DNA from: an uncultured Varibaculum sp.
Lineage (GTDB): Bacteria; Actinomycetota; Actinomycetes; Actinomycetales; Actinomycetaceae
Length of the DNA stretch: 33,269 nucleotides
Direction: 5' to 3'
Assembly (NCBI RefSeq): GCF_902489465.1
Contig: NZ_CABTZZ010000021.1
Span: forward strand, 1-33,269
The translations under genes were made by a program, and so were the position numbers. Every line of letters starts with the position of its first letter. Position 1 is the first letter of the stretch. Positions 8,401 through 16,494 of the stretch are shown here, piece after piece. The notes under the pieces were generated by a model. It was not told the origin of the DNA and made no database searches. It saw nothing but the letters and a program-made list of their open reading frames with translations.

Positions 8401-8510
8401 TAATCGTGCGGGGAGTATTGCAAGCCAAAGACGGAGCCCTAGCGCTACTAGCCGATAAAATCGAGCCGTTAAATCTGCCAGTCCCCACCAAATCCCGAGA
8501 TTTCCGTTAA
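5430..8510 (+). CDS. dnaE2: Error-prone DNA polymerase DnaE2 (C-family, ImuC)
   Basis: This 1026-residue C-family replicative-type polymerase is the catalytic member of the mutasome and extends past lesions after SOS induction. An N-terminal PHP domain begins IELHAHSAYSF. The catalytic palm has PDIDLDIE, with Asp385 and Asp387, and KIDLL, with Asp516 as the third carboxylate. The fingers region has the conserved VALIRPGP and LGVPLFQEQLMRIA blocks; a helix-hairpin-helix segment follows, and an OB fold (RIRCAGIVTHRQRPHTAKGVVFLSLEDETG) sits near the C-terminus. Length is close to the family norm. The ATG at 5430 overlaps the imuB stop by four bases; a frame open from 5232 would overlap imuB by 200 bases and is not the start. 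The reading frame is intact throughout. Confidence 0.95.
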   Translation: MSGYIELHAHSAYSFAVGACSPGEMVHGAKKLGLSGLALLDYDGVYGLMEARAAARQAELPFLPGCEFTLEDETHLPIICRSSQGYSALTGAISAHHLAAGRREADRQNLSELASWAKGQWLVLTGTRAGPLRRVLYRFGIAAATRFLEQLKELFGAENIAVEAALAGFDGEERLAAQLAHLARKTKLPLVATSAARCANPASQRLADVMTATRLARPLDKIQDDLPACHAMLRSAAEMLRIHRHFPGAVDNAAQIGKDLIFDFSTPVPHLPLARVPPGYSADSYLEQLSWQGARSRYGDPVPEKAAETIRKELKVIFQKGFSGYFLIVKEIVDYCFSSGIYVQGRGSAANSAVCYCLGITAVDAVRHQMLFDRFLTPDRKDLPDIDLDIESSQREKVLQHVYNKYGRENAAQVANVISYRPRAALKDASRALGYDAKTAAKWARLDRNSLPENVRKIAGQLQKLPRHLGIHCGGMVLSDKPLTEVAAINWANMPGRTVVQWDKDSCAEAGLVKIDLLSLGMMGALRTAFETLEARGEKSPSGKPWRLHNLPPEDLRVYQLLQAADTVGVFQVESRAQMSTLPRLKPKCFYDLVVEVALIRPGPIQGQAVNPYLARRLGREKVTYLHPLLKPALERTLGVPLFQEQLMRIAKDAAGFNGSQSDNLRRAMGRKNPGEHLADLRAEFFKGMEKNQIPPPVQEKIWAQMSGFAEFGFPESHAFSFAYLVYASAWLKAYYPAVFYSAILANQPMGFYSPQSLISDARRHGLKILRPDVNTSQKDSVPGEGLTSLNLGLAEIRGMRSAWIEKILAARNDNCGRRFKTLEDFTSRVPLPTAALELLAGAGALSSLGITRREGLWRAPLLAAPQKRFYQPELPGLALSEATPNFAPLSTGEQVKWDSSALGISLWGYPTKLLRPELNRRRILPAAGLRPHLAGKRIRCAGIVTHRQRPHTAKGVVFLSLEDETGLVNVICQVGCWQHYRRLALSQNALIVRGVLQAKDGALALLADKIEPLNLPVPTKSRDFR

Positions 8511-8658
8511 ATCAGCGCAGGCAGGGCAAACCGGCGTACGTTCTTTGAAGATTAGAAGATGATTTCAGCTATTAACCCGCTATTACGGCACAAATCGAGC
8601 GGGCTGTATCCAAAAAACTAACCTAAACCATACGCGGGTAGTTTACCTAGGAGTAAAA

Positions 8659-8695
8659 ACCTGGGGTGGAGCAAACCTAAAGCTCCACCCCAGGT
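8659..8695. terminator. Hairpin terminator between convergent dnaE2 and pepN
   Basis: CCTGGGGTGGAGC (8660-8672) pairs perfectly with GCTCCACCCCAGG (8682-8694), extended by one A-T pair, around a 9-base loop. It lies between the convergent 3' ends of dnaE2 and pepN and can serve both strands; neither side carries a strong T run. The remaining 8511-8658 shows no gene. Confidence 0.75.
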
Positions 8696-8712
8696 AAATA
8701 TGAAGATTCAAA

Positions 8713-11271
8713 CTATTTACCGGTGCGGGCGCGCCGCGAACGCCGTGCCCCATCTAGTTCTTCTAGCACCAGGCGACGCAGCGCCTTATCGGTATCTGGA
8801 TTATCCGCCAACCAACGCTCCGTCCGCTCTACCAGGTCAAAGCCTTCCCGGCTTTGCAGAGCTAAGGGGTACAGTCCTCCAACTAGAGATTCAGCCATAT
8901 GCAAAGTGCGCTGATCCCAAATATCGTTAAGCGCAGCAAAATAAGGCTCGATTATATCGGCACCATCTGCTGGTTGCAGCCAGAGAGACCGCGCAATCCC
9001 GGCAGTCAAGGCATCAATCTGCCCATTGGTCAAAGAAGTGTCTTCCAGAACCCGTTGCGCCCACTGTGCCTTATTTTCCCGACCCGGCAGGGCAGCGCGC
9101 GCCAAGAAAGCATTCTCCCGACCGGTAATAGTGTCGTCACTTTCTGCCATTTTGCGAATCGTATCCGCGTTGGCCTGCCCATTGGCTGCTAAAGCAAAGA
9201 GCATATCCCAACGCAGATCCGTATCTACGCTAACGCCTTCGAGAATTTTACCTTCTTCATACCAACGCTCAATTTCAGGTGCTTCTTTAGCTCCCGCAAC
9301 CTGCAAGAATGCCCGCACCAATTGGCGTTGCCGATCCGAGGCCGGCTCTGCTTCCTCTGCCAAAGCTAAAAGCGCCGGGGCTAACAGACGATGAGCACTG
9401 GCGGGGTCAGCAGCATAGTAGATCAAAGCGCCCTGGATATGCCGTAAAATCCCGTTCAACACCGAAGAATTAGTTTCATGCTTGAGCGCTCCCAAAGCCA
9501 TCTCTAGGTATTTCGAAGCGCTCAGATCCCCGTCACGCACCATATCCCAGGCAGCACACATGATGACTGCTCGCGGCAAAGAATCCGCGAAATCGCCAAC
9601 GCGAGTGCGCAACACTTCCCAGGAATCAGCATCAAAACGGATCTTCGCATACGCTAAATCCTCGTAGTTAAGCACATAGACGTCATGCCTGGTTCCCACT
9701 AACCCCGGAACCGCGGTCACCTCGCCTTTAACATCTACATCGACGCGGCGCACCAAAACCAGTTTCCCGCGGGAATCAAAATCGTAGGCGCCCACGCTAG
9801 TGGCGTGCGGACGCAAACTGGTGCCTTCCTGCGGCAAAGACTGAATAATATTGAAGCTGGTAACCTTACCACTCGCGTCTCTTTCAATCTGCGACTCCAG
9901 CTGGGTAATCCCGGCCTCTAGCAGCCAAACCTTACTCCACTGCGTCAAGTTGCGTCCACTGGCGTTCTCTAGCTCTCCCAGGAAATCCGCCAAAGTAGCA
10001 TTGGAATATTCGTGGGCTGCAAAATAGCTACGCAACGCTTTCAAGAAATTACCTTCACCCACATAAGCCACCAATTGCCGCAACACGCAGGCGCCCTTGG
10101 AATAGGTAATACCATCGAAGTTAACTTCCACATCTGCCAGGTCGCTGATGGGTGCCACAATCGGGTGAGTGGTAGGCAGCTGGTCACAGTTGACTCCCCA
10201 GACTTTGCGCATAGTGAACCCGGTCCAGGCATCCTGGAAGCGAGTGCCTTCTGCCATGCACCAATACGACATAAACTCGGCGAAAGACTCATTTAGCCAC
10301 AGGTCATCCCACCATTTCATAGTGACTAGATCCCCGAACCACATATGAGCCAGCTCGTGCAAAATCGTGTTGGTAAGCTGCTCTAACTGCGCCCCCGAAG
10401 GTTTAGTGCGGAAAATATATTCATCCCGGAAGGTAATACAACCAGCGTTTTCCATCGCCCCCGCATTATATTCGGGAACAAAAATCTGGTCATACTTGGT
10501 GAAAGGATAGGGGCGACCGTAGTGAGACTCGTAAAAACGGAACCCCGCAATGGTTTGCTCGAAAACAAAATCCGCGTCCAGATACTTAGCTAGCGATTGC
10601 CGGCAGTAAACCCCCAAGGGAATAGTTCGCCCATCAATACTGGTGAGTACCGATTTAACGCTATGGTAAGGGCCGGCAACTAGAGCAGTAATATAGCTGG
10701 AAAGCAAAGGCGTGCGTTCAAAATGGAAAACATGTTGCTTAGTATCCCCGGCACGCTCTACCTTTAACGATTGCGGACGCGGAGTATCCATATTCGACAG
10801 CACCGTCCAACTTTCCGGTACCGTCACCGAGAACTGGTAGGTAGCTTTCAAATCCGGTTGTTCAAAACAGGCGAACACCCTGCGGGCATCGGGTACCTCG
10901 AACTGGGTGTAAACATAGGTGAGGCCGTCGGCCGGATCCGTGAAGCGGTGCGCGCCCTCGCCAGTATGCATATAGGCGCAGTCGGCCACTACTTCCAGAT
11001 GGTTTTCCGCCTGCAGGTTGCTAAGCTCAATCCGGCTGTCGCGGTAACAATCAGTGTCCAAATCTTGTCCATTTAGCTGGATGGAGCGCACTTTAGGGGC
11101 AATTAAATCCACGAAAGTGCTGGCGCCCGCTTCAGCTTCAAAATCAATCACCGTGCGGGAGGGAAAAGTTTCCCCACTTTCCGATAGCTCCACCTGTACG
11201 GTGTAATCAACTTTTCCGATAGCGTTCTTGCGCGCTTGTGCCTCAGTTTTCGTCAGATTTGTACCCGGCAT
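8713..11271 (-). CDS. pepN: Aminopeptidase N, M1 zinc metallopeptidase
   Basis: This 852-residue cytoplasmic M1 aminopeptidase removes N-terminal residues from peptides. The exopeptidase motif GAMEN is at residues 271-275. The zinc site is HELAH, with His305, Glu306 and His309, followed by the third ligand Glu328 in LNESFAEF. An N-terminal beta-sandwich domain precedes the catalytic domain, and a long helical ERAP1-like C-terminal domain occupies about residues 530-850. The length matches the actinobacterial PepN family. No signal peptide is present. The ATG has AGGAGAGG just upstream on the minus strand. It follows pepO on the same strand after a 49-base gap, so the two peptidases probably share a transcript, perhaps for peptide nutrition or protein turnover. 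Confidence 0.95.
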   Translation of the reverse strand: MPGTNLTKTEAQARKNAIGKVDYTVQVELSESGETFPSRTVIDFEAEAGASTFVDLIAPKVRSIQLNGQDLDTDCYRDSRIELSNLQAENHLEVVADCAYMHTGEGAHRFTDPADGLTYVYTQFEVPDARRVFACFEQPDLKATYQFSVTVPESWTVLSNMDTPRPQSLKVERAGDTKQHVFHFERTPLLSSYITALVAGPYHSVKSVLTSIDGRTIPLGVYCRQSLAKYLDADFVFEQTIAGFRFYESHYGRPYPFTKYDQIFVPEYNAGAMENAGCITFRDEYIFRTKPSGAQLEQLTNTILHELAHMWFGDLVTMKWWDDLWLNESFAEFMSYWCMAEGTRFQDAWTGFTMRKVWGVNCDQLPTTHPIVAPISDLADVEVNFDGITYSKGACVLRQLVAYVGEGNFLKALRSYFAAHEYSNATLADFLGELENASGRNLTQWSKVWLLEAGITQLESQIERDASGKVTSFNIIQSLPQEGTSLRPHATSVGAYDFDSRGKLVLVRRVDVDVKGEVTAVPGLVGTRHDVYVLNYEDLAYAKIRFDADSWEVLRTRVGDFADSLPRAVIMCAAWDMVRDGDLSASKYLEMALGALKHETNSSVLNGILRHIQGALIYYAADPASAHRLLAPALLALAEEAEPASDRQRQLVRAFLQVAGAKEAPEIERWYEEGKILEGVSVDTDLRWDMLFALAANGQANADTIRKMAESDDTITGRENAFLARAALPGRENKAQWAQRVLEDTSLTNGQIDALTAGIARSLWLQPADGADIIEPYFAALNDIWDQRTLHMAESLVGGLYPLALQSREGFDLVERTERWLADNPDTDKALRRLVLEELDGARRSRRARTGK

Positions 11272-11320
11272 TTCCTCTCCTGTTTTTTAGACCTATCTTA
11301 ATGCTTGCTCTAGTGCGTGC

Positions 11321-13300
11321 CTATTCCCAAATTCTTACCCGCTCGGCTGGCTCCATCCAGAGCTTATCGGCGGGCGTGGTCTGGAAAGTGTCGTGGAAAG
11401 CATCCAAGTTACGTACCACCCCGTTACAGCGGAATTCGGCGGGGGAGTGGGGATCTACCACTAGGCGCTGGCGGGCAGCTTCTGGGCGGATCGCAGTACG
11501 CCACACCCTGGCCCAAGAATAAAAGAAATCGGGAGCCAAGTTGTCCTCTTCCGGATGCGCCCTCTTCCAAGCTTTAAAAGCAATAGCTAACCCTCCCAGA
11601 TCCCCAATATTTTCTCCGATAGTGAGGGCGCCGTTGACGTGCACTTCCTCATCAGGTAGTTCACTGGGGCGGTAGCTATCGTATTGCGCAATTAAAGCCG
11701 CGGTGCGTTTGGTGAACTCTTCCCGGTCGGCCCGGGTCCACCATTCAGTGAGCCGGCCGTCACCGTCGTAGTGGGATCCTTGATCATCGAAACCGTGCCC
11801 GATTTCGTGCCCAATCACCGCGCCGATCCCTCCGAAGTTAGCGGCGTTAGTAGCCTTAGGATCAAAAAATGGAGGCTGCAGGATCGCGGCGGGGAAGACG
11901 ATTTCATTTGTCAGCGGAGAATAGTAGGCGTTAACCGTTTGCGGGCTCATATGCCATTCTTCTTTATCCACTGGTTTTAAGATCCGTGCCAGCTGGAAGT
12001 CAGTTTCATAGGCACTGGAAGCGCGAATCATGTCTACCAGGGTGTCGCCTTCGCTAAAACGTAGCTTAGAGTCGTCCCTCCAGCAGCGCGGATACCCGAT
12101 TTTGTAAGAAAATTTGGATAGTTTTTCGAGGGCGCGCCTGCGGGTTTCTTCCCCCATCCAATCAAGTTTTTCTATTCCCTGCCGATAAGCCTGTAAAAGT
12201 GCCTCTACCAGTTCCTCCATCGCGTCGCGACGCTTCGGGGGGAAATGATAGGCCACATAGGCGCGCCCGAGCGCCTGATCTAATACTGATTCCACGGTGC
12301 CTACTGCGCGTTTCCACAGCTCGGGCCGCTCAGGAGTCCCCGACAAGGTAGTGCCATAGAAGGAAAAACGCAATTCTTGTAGCTTTGGATCCAAGTAGGC
12401 AGCGAACGCCAAAACCACTTTTATCTGCAGATATTGTTTTAAGGTGGCTAGATCGGTGCTCGCCCACAGCTGGGCAAATCCCTCTTGATAGGAAGGCATG
12501 TACACGTTAATCGGGTCAGCTCCGGCCTTAAGTTTTAGCCCCAGTCCCTCCGCCCAAGCGGTATAGTTAAACCCTTGGTTTTTACCGATGAACTCCTGGA
12601 AAGTGGTGGGGTTATTAGTAGCTTGCGCGTCGCGGCTGCGCACTGCATCCCAGTGGTGACTGGCTAGCAGGGTTTCAAAATCAAACACTTGCTGGGCGAA
12701 GTCAGTTTCTTTCCCGGAGGCGACAATCCCGCTTTCTAAAGCCATTTTTGCCAAAAATTCCCGATATTTTTCCCGAATCTCCCGGTGTTCATCCTCACGG
12801 TAATAGGATTCATCGGGCAGGCCCAGCCCCGCCTGATAGAACTGGCCGATATAACGCTGCGGATTTTCAGCATCGATACTGACCAGGAAAGCAACCGGGG
12901 AATCAATGCCTTCCCGTTCTAACTCCCCAAGTACCCGGGCTAACTCTTCCCGGTTCTGGCAGGCTCCCACCTTTTCTAGCAGGGGAACAATCGGGGAAGT
13001 TCCTTGCGCGGCCAGGGCGTCTTGATCCAGGTAGGCCGCAAAGAGTTGCCCAATACGGCTCGCATCAAAAGCCCAACGCTCACTGCTGGTTTCCGCCTGC
13101 TGCGGGCGTTCCAATTTTCCGGCCGCCGCATTTTCACAAAGGGTGCGGCAGTGAACTAGCGCCTCCTCTACCAGGTCACGGAAAGCCCCATCAACCGCGC
13201 GGTCAGCCGGGATTTTATAGCTAGCTAACCAGGCGCCGTTGATATGGCGGTAAAGGTCATCTTGAACACGCGGAGTCTGCCCGCAGGAATTTTCACTCAT
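11321..13300 (-). CDS. pepO: M13-family (neprilysin/PepO-type) zinc endopeptidase
   Basis: This 659-residue M13 metallopeptidase cleaves oligopeptides. The zinc motif HEIGH (His498, Glu499, His502) sits in GAVIGHEIGHGFDDQG, and the third ligand Glu563 and Asp567 in GENIGDLGG follow at the usual distance. The substrate-binding NAYYSPLTNEIVFPAAILQPPFF segment precedes them. The N-terminal domain begins QDDLYRHINGAWL, the classic M13 start. There is no signal peptide or membrane anchor, so it is a cytoplasmic PepO-like form rather than a surface neprilysin. Upstream, 62 bases separate it from the divergent nei gene, so the two promoters must overlap or abut. The ribosome-binding site before this ATG is weak. 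Transcription probably continues into pepN. Confidence 0.94.
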   Translation of the reverse strand: MSENSCGQTPRVQDDLYRHINGAWLASYKIPADRAVDGAFRDLVEEALVHCRTLCENAAAGKLERPQQAETSSERWAFDASRIGQLFAAYLDQDALAAQGTSPIVPLLEKVGACQNREELARVLGELEREGIDSPVAFLVSIDAENPQRYIGQFYQAGLGLPDESYYREDEHREIREKYREFLAKMALESGIVASGKETDFAQQVFDFETLLASHHWDAVRSRDAQATNNPTTFQEFIGKNQGFNYTAWAEGLGLKLKAGADPINVYMPSYQEGFAQLWASTDLATLKQYLQIKVVLAFAAYLDPKLQELRFSFYGTTLSGTPERPELWKRAVGTVESVLDQALGRAYVAYHFPPKRRDAMEELVEALLQAYRQGIEKLDWMGEETRRRALEKLSKFSYKIGYPRCWRDDSKLRFSEGDTLVDMIRASSAYETDFQLARILKPVDKEEWHMSPQTVNAYYSPLTNEIVFPAAILQPPFFDPKATNAANFGGIGAVIGHEIGHGFDDQGSHYDGDGRLTEWWTRADREEFTKRTAALIAQYDSYRPSELPDEEVHVNGALTIGENIGDLGGLAIAFKAWKRAHPEEDNLAPDFFYSWARVWRTAIRPEAARQRLVVDPHSPAEFRCNGVVRNLDAFHDTFQTTPADKLWMEPAERVRIWE

Positions 13301-13327
13301 GCTTCAAGCCTAAATATTCCCGGCGGT

Positions 13328-13362
13328 TTGGCAAACGTAGCGCCCTAGGCAAGAATTGCCGT
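13328..13362 (+). promoter_or_regulatory. Promoter of nei, apparently leaderless, with a small palindrome over the -10
   Basis: A -35 TTGGCA (13328-13333), a 17-base spacer and a -10 AAGAAT (13351-13356) place the transcription start at about 13363, exactly the ATG of nei. No Shine-Dalgarno sequence is seen, which supports a leaderless mRNA. GGCAA-GAA-TTGCC (13348-13360) is a perfect 5+3+5 inverted repeat covering the -10 and could be an operator. Confidence 0.5.
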
Positions 13363-14223
13363 ATGCCAGAGGGACATTCTATTCACCGTTTAGCCATCGC
13401 TTTTACCGAGTTAGCAAAACTTGGTATTTGCCACGCATCTTCCCCGCAGGGACGGTTTTCTGAGGGCGCTGCCGCCCTGGATAACGCAAAAATTACTCGC
13501 CCCTGGGCGTGGGGTAAACACCTGTTCCTAGATTTTGATATTTCCCAGCCAGCGACTTTGCACGTACACCTGGGGCTATATGGTTCTTGGAAGTTTCAGG
13601 CAGGGCAGGGGATAGCCCTACCTGGTCACATCGGAGCCCCGCGGATGCCCGGTGAGCACCCCGGCGATACCTATAAACATTTTTCCGGGCAGTTTCAGCC
13701 GAATCCTCCCGGAGAAAACGTGCGGCTGCGGTTAGAGTTTTCGCGAGCGGTAGCGGACTTGTCTGGCCCTAACCAGTGCGAACTACTCGATAAAGAGGGG
13801 GTAGATAAAATTTTAGCCCGCCTCGGCCCCGATCCACTGGTAGATTCTTGCACTGATCAGGATTTTATTGACCGAGCCCGCAAAACTACTCGCCGGATAG
13901 GCGAAGTAGTAATGGATCAATCCTTTATCGCCGGGCCCGGTAATATTTACCGCGCCGAATGCCTATTTCGTTGCGGTATTAACCCAAACCGGCAGGCGGC
14001 TAAAGTCTCGATAAAACGTTTACGCGCGCTGTGGGAAGATTTGCGTTCCCAAATGCGCCGCGGCCTTAAAGAAGGCTTGATCTGCACTACAGATGATCCC
14101 TCTCAAGGGCGTTTTTGGGTTTATCAGCGTTCAGGGCAGCCCTGTCGGCGTTGTGGGGCTAGCGTCCGCGACCAGGTAGTGGCCGGCAGGCGCAGCTACT
14201 GGTGTCCTAAGTGTCAAAAGTAA
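13363..14223 (+). CDS. nei: Fpg/Nei-family DNA glycosylase/AP lyase (Nei1-like)
   Basis: This 286-residue bifunctional glycosylase excises oxidised bases (mainly pyrimidines in the Nei branch) and nicks the abasic site. The catalytic N-terminus MPEGHSIHRLA supplies Pro2 and Glu3. SSPQGRF and the AWGKHLFLDF segment are typical of mycobacterial Nei1. The helix-two-turn-helix is at DQSFIAGPGNIYRAECLFRCGINP. The zinc finger uses Cys261, Cys264, Cys281 and Cys284 at the C-terminus. It is intact and of normal length. It diverges from pepO and converges with purU. With the nearby mutasome it gives the region a second DNA-damage function, though nothing in the sequence indicates LexA control of this gene. 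Confidence 0.9.
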   Translation: MPEGHSIHRLAIAFTELAKLGICHASSPQGRFSEGAAALDNAKITRPWAWGKHLFLDFDISQPATLHVHLGLYGSWKFQAGQGIALPGHIGAPRMPGEHPGDTYKHFSGQFQPNPPGENVRLRLEFSRAVADLSGPNQCELLDKEGVDKILARLGPDPLVDSCTDQDFIDRARKTTRRIGEVVMDQSFIAGPGNIYRAECLFRCGINPNRQAAKVSIKRLRALWEDLRSQMRRGLKEGLICTTDDPSQGRFWVYQRSGQPCRRCGASVRDQVVAGRRSYWCPKCQK

Positions 14224-14235
14224 GACGCTTCTGCG

Positions 14236-14284
14236 AGGGCGCGCCCGCAAAAACGTGCCGGGCGAACCCCTCTAAACGCGCCCT
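14236..14284. terminator. Possible weak bidirectional terminator between nei and purU
   Basis: AGGGCGCG (14236-14243) and CGCGCCCT (14277-14284) are perfect 8-base inverted repeats separated by 33 bases, in the 62-base gap between convergent nei and purU. The first half also lies in a GGGCGCGCCC palindrome. No T run follows on either strand, so a terminator role is only a suggestion. Confidence 0.3.
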
Positions 14285-14285
14285 A

Positions 14286-15137
14286 TTAAAAAACCACAGT
14301 GCGGTTACCGTTTAGCAGGATTCGCCGCTGAGAATACCAGGTGACTGCCTGAGCCAGCACCCTACGCTCTACATCCTGTCCCTTTTGCACCATAGAGGCA
14401 GTAGAGTCCCGGTGCGAAACCGGAATCACCTCTTGGGCAATAATCGGACCTTCGTCTAGATCGGGGGTTACGAAATGAGCAGTTGCCCCAATTAGTTTCA
14501 CTCCCCGCTGATGCGCCTGGTGATAGGGACGTGCCCCCTTGAAAGAAGGCAAGAAAGAGTGATGGATATTGATTACTTGGCCGTGCAGGCGCTCGCAAAC
14601 CTTATCGGAAAGGATCTGCATATAGCGGGCAAGCACTACCAGTTCCACATTTTCCGCATCGATGAGGGCGAGCAGCTCTTCTTCTGCCTTTGTTTTAGTG
14701 TCTTTTGTCACCGGGATACACAAGAAGGGCGCATCATAGAACTGGGCGAGAGGCGCCAAATCCGGGTGGTTACCGATTACTGCCACCACTTCGAGCGGTA
14801 GATTCAAATTACGGCGACGATATAGCAGGTCAGAGAGGCAATGTCCTTCTTTGGAAACCATAATGATGGTGCGGACCTTCTTGCCGACCTCATTGACGCT
14901 CCAACGCATCGAGTACTGCTGCGCCAAGGGGGTAAAAGCCTCCCTAACTTCCTGGACGTTGCGCCGGGTGTGGATCTCTACCCGCATAAAGAAACTTTTA
15001 GTTTCGGGATCATCGAACTGTTGGGAATCGACAATGTTGCCCTCTACCTTGACAATCACTTTCGTTACGTCATGGACAATTCCAGGACGGTCAGGACAGG
15101 ACAAGGTTAGGACCAGATGCGATACGGGTTCGTTCAT
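14286..15137 (-). CDS. purU: Formyltetrahydrofolate deformylase PurU
   Basis: This 283-residue enzyme hydrolyses 10-formyltetrahydrofolate to formate and tetrahydrofolate, balancing one-carbon pools and supplying formate. An N-terminal ACT domain (about residues 6-85, beginning VLTLSCPDRPGIVHDVTKVI) precedes the formyltransferase fold. The catalytic Asn190 and His192 (NIHHSFLPSFKGARPY) and Asp228 (PDLDEGPI) are present. The frame is open further upstream to 15281, but I chose ATG 15137 because homology begins there, the length then matches the family, and an extended -10 lies just upstream. The final residues RRILLNGNRTVVF are typical. It is divergently arranged with garA. Confidence 0.92.
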   Translation of the reverse strand: MNEPVSHLVLTLSCPDRPGIVHDVTKVIVKVEGNIVDSQQFDDPETKSFFMRVEIHTRRNVQEVREAFTPLAQQYSMRWSVNEVGKKVRTIIMVSKEGHCLSDLLYRRRNLNLPLEVVAVIGNHPDLAPLAQFYDAPFLCIPVTKDTKTKAEEELLALIDAENVELVVLARYMQILSDKVCERLHGQVINIHHSFLPSFKGARPYHQAHQRGVKLIGATAHFVTPDLDEGPIIAQEVIPVSHRDSTASMVQKGQDVERRVLAQAVTWYSQRRILLNGNRTVVF

Positions 15138-15144
15138 GGCGCAA

Positions 15145-15153
15145 ACTATACCA
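15145..15153 (-). promoter_or_regulatory. Extended -10 promoter of purU, probably leaderless
   Basis: On the minus strand TGG-TATAGT (15153 down to 15145) is an extended -10 element. Its expected transcription start, about 15138, abuts the ATG at 15137. No Shine-Dalgarno sequence precedes that ATG, consistent with leaderless translation. No convincing -35 is visible, as is usual for extended -10 promoters. Confidence 0.5.
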
Positions 15154-15293
15154 GCCCTGGCGCGACCTAATATTTTTGACTGAAAATTTTTGTTACCAAT
15201 ATGTGACAAACTGGTGAGTCGGAAAAAGTTTTGCGCTAACATTGAAAGGCCTGCCAGGATAGGCGGGCAAGGAACTAGCAAGAGGAGGACTCC

Positions 15294-15722
15294 ATGAGCG
15301 ATAACGGCTTGGCAGATCCCATAACTACCGCGGTTATTGGTGCTATTAGGGACGATGATATGGCCGAAGGTAGCGTGCTTTCGGAAGATGCTCGCAACAC
15401 CATTGCGCAGCTCCCAGAGGGGTCAGCTTTGCTAGTTGTTGTGCGCGGCCCGAACGTAGGAGCTCGCTTCTTACTAAACGCGGAAAAAGTCACAGTAGGA
15501 CGCAAACCCAAATGCGACATTTTCCTGGATGACGTCACCGTTTCGCGTAAACACGCTTATTTTGTGCGCGAAGAGGACGGTTACGTGGTTCGCGATGCCG
15601 GTTCCCTTAATGGAACCTATGTAAACCGCGAGCGGGTAGACTCTATCCAGTTGAAAACGGGCGATAGTGTGCAGATCGGAAAATATCGGATGGTTTACTA
15701 TGCCTCCCGGAGGGATTCTTAG
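15294..15722 (+). CDS. garA: GarA/OdhI-like FHA-domain regulator
   Basis: This 142-residue protein has a disordered N-terminus followed by one FHA domain (about residues 45-138). The phosphothreonine-binding residues are in place: Gly69-Arg70, Ser84 to His87 (SRKH) and Asn106-Gly-Thr. In mycobacteria and corynebacteria the homologue inhibits 2-oxoglutarate dehydrogenase and affects glutamate metabolism until Ser/Thr kinases phosphorylate an N-terminal threonine pair. Here ITTAV (Thr11, Thr12) is the likely counterpart of the ETTSV motif, though the flanking sequence differs. A clear AGAGGAGG ribosome-binding site precedes the ATG. The next gene is an FtsR-type MerR regulator, the same order as Rv1827-Rv1828. 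The role is inferred from homology. Confidence 0.88.
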   Translation: MSDNGLADPITTAVIGAIRDDDMAEGSVLSEDARNTIAQLPEGSALLVVVRGPNVGARFLLNAEKVTVGRKPKCDIFLDDVTVSRKHAYFVREEDGYVVRDAGSLNGTYVNRERVDSIQLKTGDSVQIGKYRMVYYASRRDS

Positions 15723-15724
15723 AC

Positions 15725-16492
15725 TTGGGGGCGGCATCAGCGAGGCGGAGCGCGCAACTTGAGACTAAAGCTGCGTCTTGGCCGGCGGGAGTATCCACTA
15801 AACCGGTTTTCTCGATCGGCAAAGTAGTCGAACGCGTAAAAGGTGAATTCCCGACTATTTCGGTCTCTAAGCTGCGTTTCCTGGAAGACCAGGGGATAGT
15901 TTCTCCTGCTCGTACCGCCTCGGGATACCGCAAGTATTCGGCTGCCGATATCGAGAGGGTTCGTTTTTGCCTGTCTCGGCAACGTGATTCTTTTCTGCCC
16001 CTGCGAGTTATTCGCGAACAGCTAGCGCAACTAGACGCGGGGCAAACTCTCAGTGAGGTACCCCCTCCGCAACAGGCGGCGCGACTGATTGCCTCCGAAG
16101 GGCAATTGGTTACCTCTGCGGCGAGTGACGGTACCCTTACAACCCGTGAGCTTTTGGACTTAAGTGGGGTCTCCACTGCGGAATTAAGCTCTTTTGTGCA
16201 GGCAGGACTAGTTTCCCCGGATCTGGCAGGGCGGTTTCCTCCTCGCAGTCATCAAATAGTAAAGTTGGCCAGCCTTTTGGTGGAACAGGGGATTCCTCCG
16301 CGTCAGTTGCGGTTCTTGAAAACTGCTGCCCTGCGTTTACTAGACCTGGTGGAGCGGGCGGCTACTCCTGCGGGCTACCGTGCTAATAGCGTGGCAAAGG
16401 CGCGACATTTATCGGAGACGCAAGAACTGTCCGAAGCAGCTGCCCAAATGTTTTTGCAGATGGTGCGGGTTTCTGCGGAAAAGCTGAATTAA
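15725..16492 (+). CDS. ftsR: FtsR-like MerR-family transcriptional regulator
   Basis: This 255-residue protein has an N-terminal MerR winged helix (about residues 28-98, with FSIGKVVERVKGEFPTISVS then KLRFLEDQGIVSPARTASGYRKYS) and a long C-terminal domain specific to the Rv1828/FtsR group (LTTRELLDLSGVSTAELSSF onward). In Corynebacterium glutamicum FtsR activates ftsZ; the C-terminal domain lacks the metal-sensing cysteines of classical MerR proteins, as here. The start appears to be TTG 15725, two bases after the garA stop, with GGAGGG (15708-15713) upstream; no ATG or GTG exists in frame before the DNA-binding domain. It is almost certainly co-transcribed with garA. Its likely targets include cell-division genes, by family analogy only. 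Confidence 0.85.
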   Translation: MGAASARRSAQLETKAASWPAGVSTKPVFSIGKVVERVKGEFPTISVSKLRFLEDQGIVSPARTASGYRKYSAADIERVRFCLSRQRDSFLPLRVIREQLAQLDAGQTLSEVPPPQQAARLIASEGQLVTSAASDGTLTTRELLDLSGVSTAELSSFVQAGLVSPDLAGRFPPRSHQIVKLASLLVEQGIPPRQLRFLKTAALRLLDLVERAATPAGYRANSVAKARHLSETQELSEAAAQMFLQMVRVSAEKLN

Positions 16493-16494
16493 AC

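Noticed and set aside
8723..11076. Numerous plus-strand open frames across the peptidase genes, up to 122 codons
   Set aside because: They are antisense to pepN, lack family signatures and ribosome-binding sites, and follow its codon pattern; they are shadows.
15138..15281. N-terminal extension of PurU by 48 residues
   Set aside because: The extension has no family similarity, crosses the purU promoter and runs toward the garA leader; ATG 15137 gives the normal length.
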